Part shown: positions 38,101 through 45,415 of the stretch, one piece after another
How positions within the stretch are numbered: position 1 is the stretch's first letter
How the letters are laid out: every line of letters begins with the position of its first letter
Source of the DNA: Allokutzneria oryzae
GTDB taxonomy: Bacteria > Actinomycetota > Actinomycetes > Mycobacteriales > Pseudonocardiaceae
Reading direction: 5' to 3'
Assembly (NCBI RefSeq): GCF_042429765.1
Contig: NZ_JBHLZU010000033.1
Span: forward strand, 248,001 to 312,000
DNA length: 64,000 nucleotides
Notes under the pieces: generated by a model
Database searches by the model: none
What the model saw: only the letters and a program-made list of their open reading frames with translations
Told to the model about the DNA's origin: nothing
Translations under genes and position numbers: made by a program

Positions 38101-38580
38101 GTGCTTGGGCGCGGGGCCCGCCTGGTCGGAGAGCATGCGCAGGCCGCTGACGAGACCACCGGAGAGGTCTCCCTCCTTGAAGGAGGCGACCATGCTCATC
38201 ACCGCGAGCTTGCAGCTGCGGTCGGAGAGTCTGCGGGCGGACTCCTCGCCGGTCACGACCTCCAGCACGCGGCTGCCCGGCGAGACCGCGATGAGCACCG
38301 AGTCCGTCGCGCGCGCGCCGATGCCCGCGTGCAGCGACTCCGCCGTCTCCCGGCTGTCCTCGCCGAGGTCACCCAGGTAGACGCTGAAGTCCAGACCGGT
38401 CGCCCGGCTGGCCAGGGTCAGCGCCTCGTCCAGGGACGCCAGCTGCGAGGGGGTGAACGGGACCGCGGGCGGCTCCGGCTGCACCATCCTGGCGGCCGAG
38501 ATCCGGCCGCTGGTGGTCAGCGCCTCACCGGGACCCAGCTCGGCCTCCAGCTCCTTCTTGACGACCTCACCAGCTACCAC
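38101..38580 (-). CDS. DUF5130 (TPM-like) protein
   Basis: A 159-residue protein with the pattern FTPSQLASLDEALTLASRATGLDFSVYLGDLG and VLIAVSPGSRVLEVVTGEE, matching the actinobacterial DUF5130 family (Rv2468c position). The fold is probably related to TPM phosphatase-like domains. No membrane segment. The GTG at 38580 has GGGGAGG five bases away. It overlaps the end of the upstream ctaJ-like gene, so the two are translated together, linking it to the respiratory supercomplex by context only. Confidence 0.8.
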
Positions 38581-38821
38581 GGGCACCTCCCCGAGCGGTC
38601 CGGACGGACTGCGCTGCGGACTCGACGGGCGCGGAGTGGTTCACGCGCACGCCGACCCCGGCCGGGTTGGCCGTCCACCACACCGGCTCGTAGTCCCAGT
38701 CCTGCCCCGGGCGGTACCTCGGGGTACGAGCGAACTTGGGCCACAGCGTCAGGAGCGCGATCACGCCGTAGATGGCCAGCGGGATCAGCGCAAAGACGAG
38801 TAGGGTCTCCGCGACGTTCAC
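38567..38821 (-). CDS. ctaJ: CtaJ-like cytochrome oxidase subunit
   Basis: An 84-residue single-pass membrane protein. The helix VAETLLVFALIPLAIYGVIALLTL is followed by RYRPGQDWDYEPVWWTANPAGVG. This pattern, the size, and the place between pepN/DUF5130 and the HNH gene match CtaJ of the actinobacterial bc1-aa3 supercomplex. Starts with GTG. It overlaps the DUF5130 gene by 14 bases and starts 10 bases after the MFS stop. The name is from memory of the mycobacterial locus. Confidence 0.75.
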   Translation of the reverse strand: MNVAETLLVFALIPLAIYGVIALLTLWPKFARTPRYRPGQDWDYEPVWWTANPAGVGVRVNHSAPVESAAQSVRTARGGARGSW

Positions 38822-38831
38822 GGCTCGTACT

Positions 38832-40100
38832 CTAGATGCCCGATCCCCGCGCGGCTTGGCCAGGTCCACCCGTCCTCAGCAGCGGACCTCCCAGCACCAC
38901 CGCGGTCGTGGCGACGATCACCGCGGCGCCCAGCAGCACCGTCTGCAGCGAGCTGGCCCCGGCGACCGGACCGGCCAGCGCGGCGCCCAGCGGCATCAGC
39001 CCCCACGCCAGCACCCGGTAGCCGCTGGAGACCCGGCCGAGCAGGTGGCCGGGGGTCAGCCGCTGCCGCCTCGTCGCCGACAGCACGTTCCAGCACCCGC
39101 TGCCGAGCCCGGTCACGAAGTACGCCACCCACGCCAGCTCCGGCGCGCCCGCCGTGCCCAGCACCGCGAAGCCGAGGGCGACCAGCAGCAAGGACCCGAT
39201 CATCATCGGGCCCTCGCCGAAGCGGGCGGTCAGCACCGGGGACAGCCGCGCCGAGACGAGGATGCCAACGGCCATCGTGATCATCAGGGTCGGCACGAGC
39301 GCGGGGGCGAGGCCCAGGACCTGGATGGCGAACAGCGCGCTCACGACGTTCACCGCGGCCGCCGACAGGGCGCTGAGCACGACGGCGAGCACGAGCACCC
39401 GCAACGCGCGCTCGGTTGCCAGGTAGCGGACGCCCTCCACGACCTGGAGCAGCAGACGCGTCCGCGATCCGCCCACCGCGCCCTCGGGGTCGCGGCACGG
39501 GACGACGTCGGGCAGCCGGGCCACGTACCAGGCGGCCACGGCGAAGGACAGCGAGTCGAGCGCGAAGCACGCCGCCGGCTGCCACGCGAAGAGCAGGGTC
39601 GCCGCGAGCGGGCCCGCGAGATCGACCCCGATGGTTTCCGCTGTGACGAAGCGGCTGTTGGCGCGGTCCAGGTCAGCAGCACCCGCGATCTCCACGAGCA
39701 GCAGCTGGGACGCGGAGTCGGCGAAGGTCTCCGCGGTGGTGAGCACGAAAGCCAGCGCGGCGAGCACCGCGACCCCGTCGTTGCCGGTGAGCACGGCGAG
39801 GGCCAGCACGGCGGTCAGCACGGCGCGGGCGAGGTGGGAGACCAGCACGACCGTGCGCGGGCGCCACCGGTCCACGAGCGCGCCCGCCGGGAGCGCGACG
39901 AGCAACCAGGGGAGGAGCTCGGCGACGGCGACGGTGGACGCCGCCAGCGGGTCACCGGTCCGGACGGCGACGTAGAGCGGAAGCGCAGCCACCCGGACAC
40001 CGTCTCCGACCAGTGAGACGGACCAGGCGAAGAACAGCCTGCGGAACGCGGTGCCGCGCACTCCCGCGCCCGCTGTGGCATCCCCGCCGGGGCCACTCAC
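38832..40100 (-). CDS. MFS exporter (EntS-like, MFS_3 type)
   Basis: A 422-residue transporter with about 12 helices. FRRLFFAWSVSLVGDGVRVAALPLYVA and GALVDRWRPRTVVLVSHLARAV are the A-type motifs of the EntS/MFS_3 group, which usually export siderophores or drugs. The GTG at 40100 has GGGAGG about 11 bases upstream. It is divergent from the octapeptide-repeat gene across a 306-base region and may share regulation. Cargo unknown; export of a peptide derived from the neighbour is speculation. Confidence 0.85.
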   Translation of the reverse strand: MSGPGGDATAGAGVRGTAFRRLFFAWSVSLVGDGVRVAALPLYVAVRTGDPLAASTVAVAELLPWLLVALPAGALVDRWRPRTVVLVSHLARAVLTAVLALAVLTGNDGVAVLAALAFVLTTAETFADSASQLLLVEIAGAADLDRANSRFVTAETIGVDLAGPLAATLLFAWQPAACFALDSLSFAVAAWYVARLPDVVPCRDPEGAVGGSRTRLLLQVVEGVRYLATERALRVLVLAVVLSALSAAAVNVVSALFAIQVLGLAPALVPTLMITMAVGILVSARLSPVLTARFGEGPMMIGSLLLVALGFAVLGTAGAPELAWVAYFVTGLGSGCWNVLSATRRQRLTPGHLLGRVSSGYRVLAWGLMPLGAALAGPVAGASSLQTVLLGAAVIVATTAVVLGGPLLRTGGPGQAARGSGI

Positions 40101-40213
40101 CGTGACCGTGTCCTCCCTCGGTGTCCAGTGTGTACGACGACACCGGTTACCGATCCCCCGACCTGCGGTGATCCGCATTATCGGCGAACGGTAGACCGCA
40201 TTCGACCACTTCC

Positions 40214-40227
40214 TGGGAGCGGTTTCC
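40214..40227. promoter_or_regulatory. LacI-like half-palindromic site
   Basis: TGGGAGCGGTTTCC resembles LacI-family operators (compare TGGGAGCGCTCCCA). It is in the 306-base divergent region between the MFS gene and the repeat gene. No regulator nearby. Confidence 0.35.
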
Positions 40228-40307
40228 GAAGATCACTCGACGAGACCACGACCTGCGGCCGAATGGCCCCGGTCCGGACGGCGGCGAATGGCGGTCAGCT
40301 TGGCGGC

Positions 40308-40336
40308 TTGTTCTCCGAGCGCCGGGGCCTTACTTT
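40308..40336 (+). promoter_or_regulatory. Candidate promoter of the octapeptide-repeat gene
   Basis: TTGTTC (40308-40313) and TACTTT (40331-40336) with a 17-base spacer would start transcription about 64 bases before the ATG. No other open reading frame is supported in the 306-base gap. Confidence 0.45.
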
Positions 40337-40406
40337 TTCACCTATCCGGGTCTTGCGTATGCATCCGATCTCCCCTTATCCGAACAATGATCGCTGGAGG
40401 GCAATC

Positions 40407-40952
40407 ATGTCCACTTCGACCATCCCCACTCAGAGCAGCAACGTCACCCGTCCGGGTAAGGGCATGTTTACCGAAGCGTGCACTTCATACCAGGGAGTGC
40501 GGATCAGCGCACGGGACGGCGTCCGCATCAGCGCGCGGGACGGCGTTCGGATCAGCTCCTGCTCCGGGGTGCGCATCAGCGCACGTCAGGGTGTTCGGAT
40601 CAGCGGGAAGGGCGGCGTTCGGATCAGCGCGAAGGATGGCGTGCGCATCAGTGCGCGGGAGGGCGTTCGGATCAGTTCCCGCGACGGCGTGCGAATCAGC
40701 AACCGCGACGGCGTGCGCATCAGTGCGCGGGACGGCGTTCGGATCAGTTCCCGCGACGGCGTGCGAATCAGCAACCACGAGGGCGTGCGGATCAGCCGCG
40801 AAGGGGTGCGGATCAGCAACCGCGACGGCGTGCGCATCAGTGCGCGAGACGGCGTTCGGATCAGTTCCCGCGACGGCGTGCGAATCAGCAACCGCGACGG
40901 CGTGCGGATCAGCCGCGAAGGGGTGCGGATCAGCTACGCGCTCGCGGCCTGA
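40407..40952 (+). CDS. GVRIS octapeptide-repeat protein (181 residues)
   Basis: A 29-residue leader (MSTSTIPTQSSNVTRPGKG then MFTEACTSYQ) is followed by 19 copies of GVRIS. Seventeen of the 18 spacings are multiples of a regular unit: most units are eight residues (GVRISARD, GVRISSRD, GVRISNRD) and two are seven (GVRISRE). The end is GVRISYALAA. Two Cys occur, one in the leader and one in unit 3 (GVRISSCS). There is no signal peptide and no membrane helix. The start has GGAGGG at good spacing, so expression is likely. I do not recognise the family. Options are a beta-solenoid-like protein, a multi-core peptide precursor, or a short surface or binding protein. It is divergent from an exporter, convergent with an HNH gene, and ends in a terminator. 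Confidence 0.85.
   Translation: MSTSTIPTQSSNVTRPGKGMFTEACTSYQGVRISARDGVRISARDGVRISSCSGVRISARQGVRISGKGGVRISAKDGVRISAREGVRISSRDGVRISNRDGVRISARDGVRISSRDGVRISNHEGVRISREGVRISNRDGVRISARDGVRISSRDGVRISNRDGVRISREGVRISYALAA
40494..40934 (+). repeat. Tandem 24-bp coding repeats (GVRIS units)
   Basis: Nineteen units of mostly 24 bp. Units 9-13 (40686-40802) and 14-18 (40803-40919) form a 117-bp tandem duplication with about five differences. A three-unit order (ARD or ARE, SRD, NRD or NHE) recurs at units 7-9, 10-12 and 15-17, so the array grew by block duplication. Confidence 0.9.
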
Positions 40953-40986
40953 AAACGATCTCGACGTTGACTTCGACAGTGGCTGA

Positions 40987-41005
40987 AGGGGCCGGACCGG
41001 CCCCT
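40987..41005. terminator. Bidirectional terminator between repeat gene and HNH gene
   Basis: AGGGGCC/GGCCCCT with loop GGACC, 34 bases after the repeat gene stop and touching the HNH stop codon on the other strand. Confidence 0.65.
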
Positions 41006-41670
41006 CAGGCCGCTTCGTCCAGATAAGGCAACCAGAGCGGATCGGCCTCGGAAATGCTCGCGAGCAGCCGCCAGTACCGACCGCGCGGAGCGCGCGGAAC
41101 CACCCGCAACCGCCAGCCCAGCTCGGAGAGCTGCTTGTCCGCCTTGCGGTGGTTGCACTTGGCACAGCAGGCCACGCAGTTCTCCCACGTGTGCGGGCCG
41201 CCCCTGCTGCGCGGGACCACGTGGTCGATCGTCTCGGCCCGGCCGCCGCAGTACGCGCAGCGGTAGCGGTCGCGGTACATCAGCGCGGCCCGTGTCATCG
41301 GGACCCGCCCCCGGTACGGCACGCGCACGAAGGTGCTCAGCCGGATCACCGACGGAACCAGCACGACCTCGCTCGCGGAGTGCAGCACGAGCCCGGCGGG
41401 ATCACCGTGCACGACCTCGGCCTTGCCGCAGATGAGCAGCACGACCGCGCGGCGCAGCGGCAGTGCCGTCAGCGGTTCGTAGGTGGCGTTGAGCAGCAGG
41501 ACCCTTCGTCTGCCCCAGATCGGCTTACCGTCCGCGGTGGCTTTGTCGCCCCCGAGCGGAGAGCCGGATCCGGCGTGGGATGATGATGTTGCCACCCCTG
41601 TCGGACACGGCTTTGCCCGAGGCGCCACCCTCAAGGGTGCGCCCTTGGTAGTCGGTTGTCGGTCTGGCAC
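41005..41670 (-). CDS. HNH endonuclease
   Basis: A 221-residue nuclease-family protein. After a basic, Ser/Gly-rich N-terminus comes the conserved block RRVLLLNATYEPLTALPLRR. The HNH finger reads YRCAYCGG...TIDHVVPRSRGG, then NCVACCAKCNHRKADK. It corresponds in place to Rv2469c, a conserved actinobacterial HNH protein of unknown role. GGAGG seven bases before the GTG at 41670 supports the long start, although the first 50 residues look unstructured. Confidence 0.85.
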   Translation of the reverse strand: MPDRQPTTKGAPLRVAPRAKPCPTGVATSSSHAGSGSPLGGDKATADGKPIWGRRRVLLLNATYEPLTALPLRRAVVLLICGKAEVVHGDPAGLVLHSASEVVLVPSVIRLSTFVRVPYRGRVPMTRAALMYRDRYRCAYCGGRAETIDHVVPRSRGGPHTWENCVACCAKCNHRKADKQLSELGWRLRVVPRAPRGRYWRLLASISEADPLWLPYLDEAA

Positions 41671-41835
41671 GCGACCACCTCCACCGGTTCAGTTCTTAGC
41701 AGACCACACAACCGCCCTCGTACGCACGTGTGATTCATGACGTGTCGGTGAAGACTCGGCCAATGAGCCGAGACACGGCCACCGGCCGGACCGACCAGCG
41801 AGGTGTGGTCGGTGCGAGCCTCTATCGTCGGTGCC

Positions 41836-43962
41836 GTGACCGATTCGCGACCTCCTGCCCTGCCGAACTCCTACCCCGACGCGCAGCGCCTCGACCTCGT
41901 CGAGGACCTGCACGGCCATCTCGTCGCCGACCCCTACCGCTGGCTTGAGGACACCGCGGACGAGCGGACCACCACGTGGGCGGCCGCACAGGACGAGCTG
42001 GCCAAGGCCCAGCTGGCCGCGCTGCCGGGACGGGACAGGATCGCGGGCAGGCTGGACCGGCTGATGCGGACCGGGTCGGTCGGCGCACCGCGCTGGCGCG
42101 CGGGCCGGGCGTTCTTCACCCGGCGGCAGCCCGACCAGGAGCACCCGGTGCTCTACGTGCGCGAGGCCGACGGCTCCGAGCGGGTGCTGCTGGACGTCAC
42201 GGCGATGGACCCGACCGGGCTGACCACGCTGGACGGCTGGTCACCGAGCCTGGAGGGCACGCGGCTGGCCTACAAGGTCTCCAGCAGCGGCGACGAGGAG
42301 TCCCGGCTGAGCATCATCGACGTCGCCTCCGGCGAGCTGCTGGACGGCCCGATCGACCGGATGCGGTTCAGCTCGATGACCTGGCTGCCCGGCGGCGAGG
42401 AGCTGATCTACGTCCGGCGGCTGCCGCCGGAGGCGGTCCCCGAGGGCGAGGAGGTGTTCCACCGCAGGGTGTGGCGGCACCGCGTCGGCGCGGACACCTC
42501 GACCGACGCGCTGCTGCACGGCGACGGCCTTGACCTGACCTTCTACTACGGCACGCGGGTCTCCGACGACGGCCGCTGGCTGATCGTGGACGCCACCCCG
42601 GGCACCGCGCCGAAGCAGTCGGTGTGGATCGCCGACCTGCACGGCGGCGGCGAGCTGCGCAAGATCGTGGACGGCGACGCCGACGGCGGCTACTGCTCGG
42701 CGTGGGTGGAGGACGACGGCCGCCTCTACCTGATGACCACGTTGGACGCGCCGCGCTGGCGGCTGTGCGTCGCCGACCCGGAGCACCCGCAGCGGGAGAA
42801 CTGGACCGAGCTGATCGCCGAAGACGCGGACTCGGTGCTGGAGGGCGTGCACCGGGTGCCCGCGACGGCGGAGCGGCCCGCGCGACTGCTGGCGCTGCGG
42901 ACCAGGCACGCGGTCTCCGAGCTCTACCTGCACGACGAAGTCACCGGCGAGCGGGTCGGCCAGGTCCCCTTGCCCGGCATGGGTTCCGTGCACGCGGTGT
43001 CCACTGTGGACAGCAAAACCGCCGGGCACCCCGACGACGTCTGGCTGGGCTGGGCGGACTTCGTCACCCCGCCCTGCGTGTACCGCTACTCGCTGAGCAC
43101 CGGGGAGATGGTGCTGGAGGCGACCGCCCCGGGCGCGGCCGCCGCACCGGCAGTGCACACCAGCCAGGTCGCCTACACCTCCAAGGACGGCACCACCGTG
43201 CGGATGTTCGTCATCTCGCCGCACGCGCGGCCGGAGCGCCCGCTGCCCACCCTGCTCAACGGCTACGGCGGGTTCTCGCTGAGCTCCTCGCCCGGCTACC
43301 GCGCCGCGGCGCTGGCGTGGGCGGAGGCGGGCGGCGTCTACGCCATCGCCTCGCTGCGCGGCGGCGGCGAGGAGGGCGAGGGGTGGCACCAGGCGGGTAT
43401 GCGGGCCAACAAGCAGAACACCTTCGACGACCTGCACGCGGCGGCCGAGCACCTGGTCGCGACGGGCTGGACCACCTCGGAACAACTGTCGATCATGGGC
43501 GGTTCCAACGGCGGCCTGCTGGTCGGGGCGGCGCTCACCCAGCGACCGGAGCTCTACCGCGCGGTGGTCTGCTCGGCCCCGTTGCTGGACATGGTCCGCT
43601 ACGAGAAGTTCCTCATCGGCCGCACCTGGAACGACGAGTACGGCAGCGCGGACAACCCGGAGGAGCTGCCGTGGCTGCTGTCCTACTCGCCGTACCACCA
43701 CGTGCGCGAGGGGGTCCGCTACCCGTCGGTGCTGTTCACCGTCTTCGAGTCGGACACCCGCGTTGATCCTTGCCACGCAAGGAAAATGTGCGCAGCGCTT
43801 CAGCACGCCACCATCGGGTCCGATGTTGATCACCCGATAGTGTTCCGCCGTGAGACTGAGGTCGGCCACTCGGCACGTTCGGTGTCCCGGATGGTCGACC
43901 TGCTCACGGACGAGTTGGCGTTCCTGGCTTCGGCCACCGGACTGGACCTGGAGAGTCGGTAA
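41836..43962 (+). CDS. Prolyl oligopeptidase family serine peptidase (S9)
   Basis: A 708-residue two-domain peptidase. The N-terminus DAQRLDLVEDLHGHLVADPYRWLED is that of prolyl oligopeptidases. A beta-propeller occupies about 80-440, and the hydrolase domain has GGGEEGEGWHQAG, the nucleophile elbow MGGSNGGLLVG, Asp in FESDTRVDP and His in EVGHSARS. There is no signal peptide. It likely cleaves short peptides after Pro or basic residues in the cytoplasm. The GTG at 41836 is chosen for homology. It is divergent from the HNH gene. Confidence 0.92.
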   Translation: MTDSRPPALPNSYPDAQRLDLVEDLHGHLVADPYRWLEDTADERTTTWAAAQDELAKAQLAALPGRDRIAGRLDRLMRTGSVGAPRWRAGRAFFTRRQPDQEHPVLYVREADGSERVLLDVTAMDPTGLTTLDGWSPSLEGTRLAYKVSSSGDEESRLSIIDVASGELLDGPIDRMRFSSMTWLPGGEELIYVRRLPPEAVPEGEEVFHRRVWRHRVGADTSTDALLHGDGLDLTFYYGTRVSDDGRWLIVDATPGTAPKQSVWIADLHGGGELRKIVDGDADGGYCSAWVEDDGRLYLMTTLDAPRWRLCVADPEHPQRENWTELIAEDADSVLEGVHRVPATAERPARLLALRTRHAVSELYLHDEVTGERVGQVPLPGMGSVHAVSTVDSKTAGHPDDVWLGWADFVTPPCVYRYSLSTGEMVLEATAPGAAAAPAVHTSQVAYTSKDGTTVRMFVISPHARPERPLPTLLNGYGGFSLSSSPGYRAAALAWAEAGGVYAIASLRGGGEEGEGWHQAGMRANKQNTFDDLHAAAEHLVATGWTTSEQLSIMGGSNGGLLVGAALTQRPELYRAVVCSAPLLDMVRYEKFLIGRTWNDEYGSADNPEELPWLLSYSPYHHVREGVRYPSVLFTVFESDTRVDPCHARKMCAALQHATIGSDVDHPIVFRRETEVGHSARSVSRMVDLLTDELAFLASATGLDLESR

Positions 43963-44901
43963 GTGCAGTCGCTTCCGATAGACCTGAACACGATGACCGA
44001 GGCGGTGCAGAACCCGGAGCAGGCGGCCTCATGGGTCGCGGACAACTGGCCGAGGCTGCTCGCGGGAGCGGGTCAGATCATCCTGATCATCCTGCTCGCC
44101 TTCATCGCCAGGTACCTGGTGCACCGGGCGATCCGCAAGCTCACCAGCGGCGGCGACGGCAAGGTGCCGAAGCTGTTGCAGCCGTTGAAGGAGCGGGCGC
44201 CGGAGTCGCTCGGCCCGCTGCTGTCCGAGCGGCGCAAGCAGCGGGCGCAGACCATGGGTTCGGTGCTGCGCTCGGCGTTCTCCATCCTGATCTACGGCGT
44301 GGCGTTCCTGATGGTGCTGGACGTGCTGGGGGTCAACCTCACGCCGATCCTCGCCTCGGCGAGCGTGCTCGGCGTCGCGATCGGTTTCGGCGCGCAGAAC
44401 CTGGTGAAGGACTTCCTCTCCGGCATCTTCATGCTGCTGGAGGACCAGTACGGCGTTGGTGACGTCGTCGACCTCGGTGAGGCCAGCGGCACCGTGGAGT
44501 CGGTCGGACTGAGAGTGACCACGCTGCGGGACGGCAACGGCACCGTCTGGTACGTCCGCAACGGCACGGTGATGCGGGTCGGCAACTCCACCCAGGGCTT
44601 CGCGGTCGCCGTCGTCGACGTGCCCCTGGCCTACACCGTGGACGTCAACAGGGCGATCGAGCTGATCGGCGAGACGACCGCGGCGGCCACCCAGGTCGCC
44701 CCGCTCGCCGACGACGTGCTGGCGGCCCCCGAGGTCCTCGGTGTGGAGAAGGTCACGTCGGAGACGATCACCGTCAGGGTCACCGTGAAGGTCCGGCCGA
44801 GCAGGCAGTGGGCCGTGCAGCGGGCGCTGCGGGCCAAGGTCAAGTCGGCGGTGGACGAGGCGGGCATCGAGGCCCAGCCGGTCGCGGCCGCCGACTCCTG
44901 A
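43963..44901 (+). CDS. MscS-type mechanosensitive channel
   Basis: A 312-residue small-conductance channel-family protein. Two to three N-terminal helices (IILIILLAFIARYLVHRAI; SILIYGVAFLMVLDVLGV) lead to the pore helix ILASASVLGVAIGFGAQNLVKDFLSG, typical of MscS. The beta domain VGDVVDLGEASGTVESVGLRVTTLRD and a C-terminal alpha/beta domain follow. It would let solutes out under hypo-osmotic stress. The GTG start comes right after the S9 stop, so they form one transcript. A terminator follows. Confidence 0.9.
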   Translation: MQSLPIDLNTMTEAVQNPEQAASWVADNWPRLLAGAGQIILIILLAFIARYLVHRAIRKLTSGGDGKVPKLLQPLKERAPESLGPLLSERRKQRAQTMGSVLRSAFSILIYGVAFLMVLDVLGVNLTPILASASVLGVAIGFGAQNLVKDFLSGIFMLLEDQYGVGDVVDLGEASGTVESVGLRVTTLRDGNGTVWYVRNGTVMRVGNSTQGFAVAVVDVPLAYTVDVNRAIELIGETTAAATQVAPLADDVLAAPEVLGVEKVTSETITVRVTVKVRPSRQWAVQRALRAKVKSAVDEAGIEAQPVAAADS

Positions 44902-44912
44902 CCCGCGTCGCT

Positions 44913-44940
44913 GTCCGGGCGGTCCTCGTACCGCCCGGAC
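44913..44940 (+). terminator. Terminator after the mscS-type gene
   Basis: GTCCGGGCGG with its perfect complement around an eight-base loop, 12 bases after the stop. Confidence 0.75.
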
Positions 44941-44961
44941 GCGGCGTGTCAGGATGGACGG

Positions 44962-45345
44962 GTGGGCACTCCCGAGACTTTCTACGAGGCCGTGGGCGGC
45001 GAAGAGACCTTCCGGCGGCTCGTGGCCCGCTTCTACGCCGAGGTGGCCGTCGACCCGCTGCTGCGGCCGCTGTACCCGGAGGAGGACCTCGGTCCCGCCG
45101 AGGACCGCATGCGGATGTTCCTGATGCAGTACTGGGGCGGCCCGCACGACTACTCCGACCAGCGTGGGCACCCCCGGCTGCGGATGCGGCACATGCCGTT
45201 CAAGGTCGGCCCCCTCGAACGGGACGCGTGGCTGCGCTGCATGCGGATCGCGGTCGACGAGGCGGGGCTGGACGAGGCGCACCGCAAGCAGCTCTGGGAT
45301 TACCTGGAGATGGCGGCGAACAGCCTGATGAACTCCCCCGTCTGA
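44962..45345 (+). CDS. glbO: Truncated hemoglobin O
   Basis: A 127-residue group II truncated hemoglobin. YEAVGGEETFRRLVARFYAEVAVDPLLRPLYP is the typical N-terminus; the proximal His lies in RGHPRLRMRHMPF, and Trp and Tyr of the distal pocket are in QYWGGP and DYSDQ. It binds oxygen or NO and may work with lipid or respiration enzymes. The pair glbO-GH13 glucosidase matches Rv2470-Rv2471. GTG start. Confidence 0.93.
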   Translation: MGTPETFYEAVGGEETFRRLVARFYAEVAVDPLLRPLYPEEDLGPAEDRMRMFLMQYWGGPHDYSDQRGHPRLRMRHMPFKVGPLERDAWLRCMRIAVDEAGLDEAHRKQLWDYLEMAANSLMNSPV

Positions 45346-45415
45346 CCCCTGAACGGGCCTCGGATCGCCCTCATCGGGCGGTTGTTGTCGGTGCCGGATG
45401 GCAGGATGAACTCCC

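Noticed and set aside
40586..40891. Minus-strand frame reading LIRTPSR repeats
   Set aside because: It is the reverse reading of the GVRIS repeats. No ribosome site, and the plus strand has start, promoter and terminator.
40494..40934. CRISPR array
   Set aside because: The period is 24 bp with no unique spacers, and the repeats stay in frame as coding units. No cas gene nearby.
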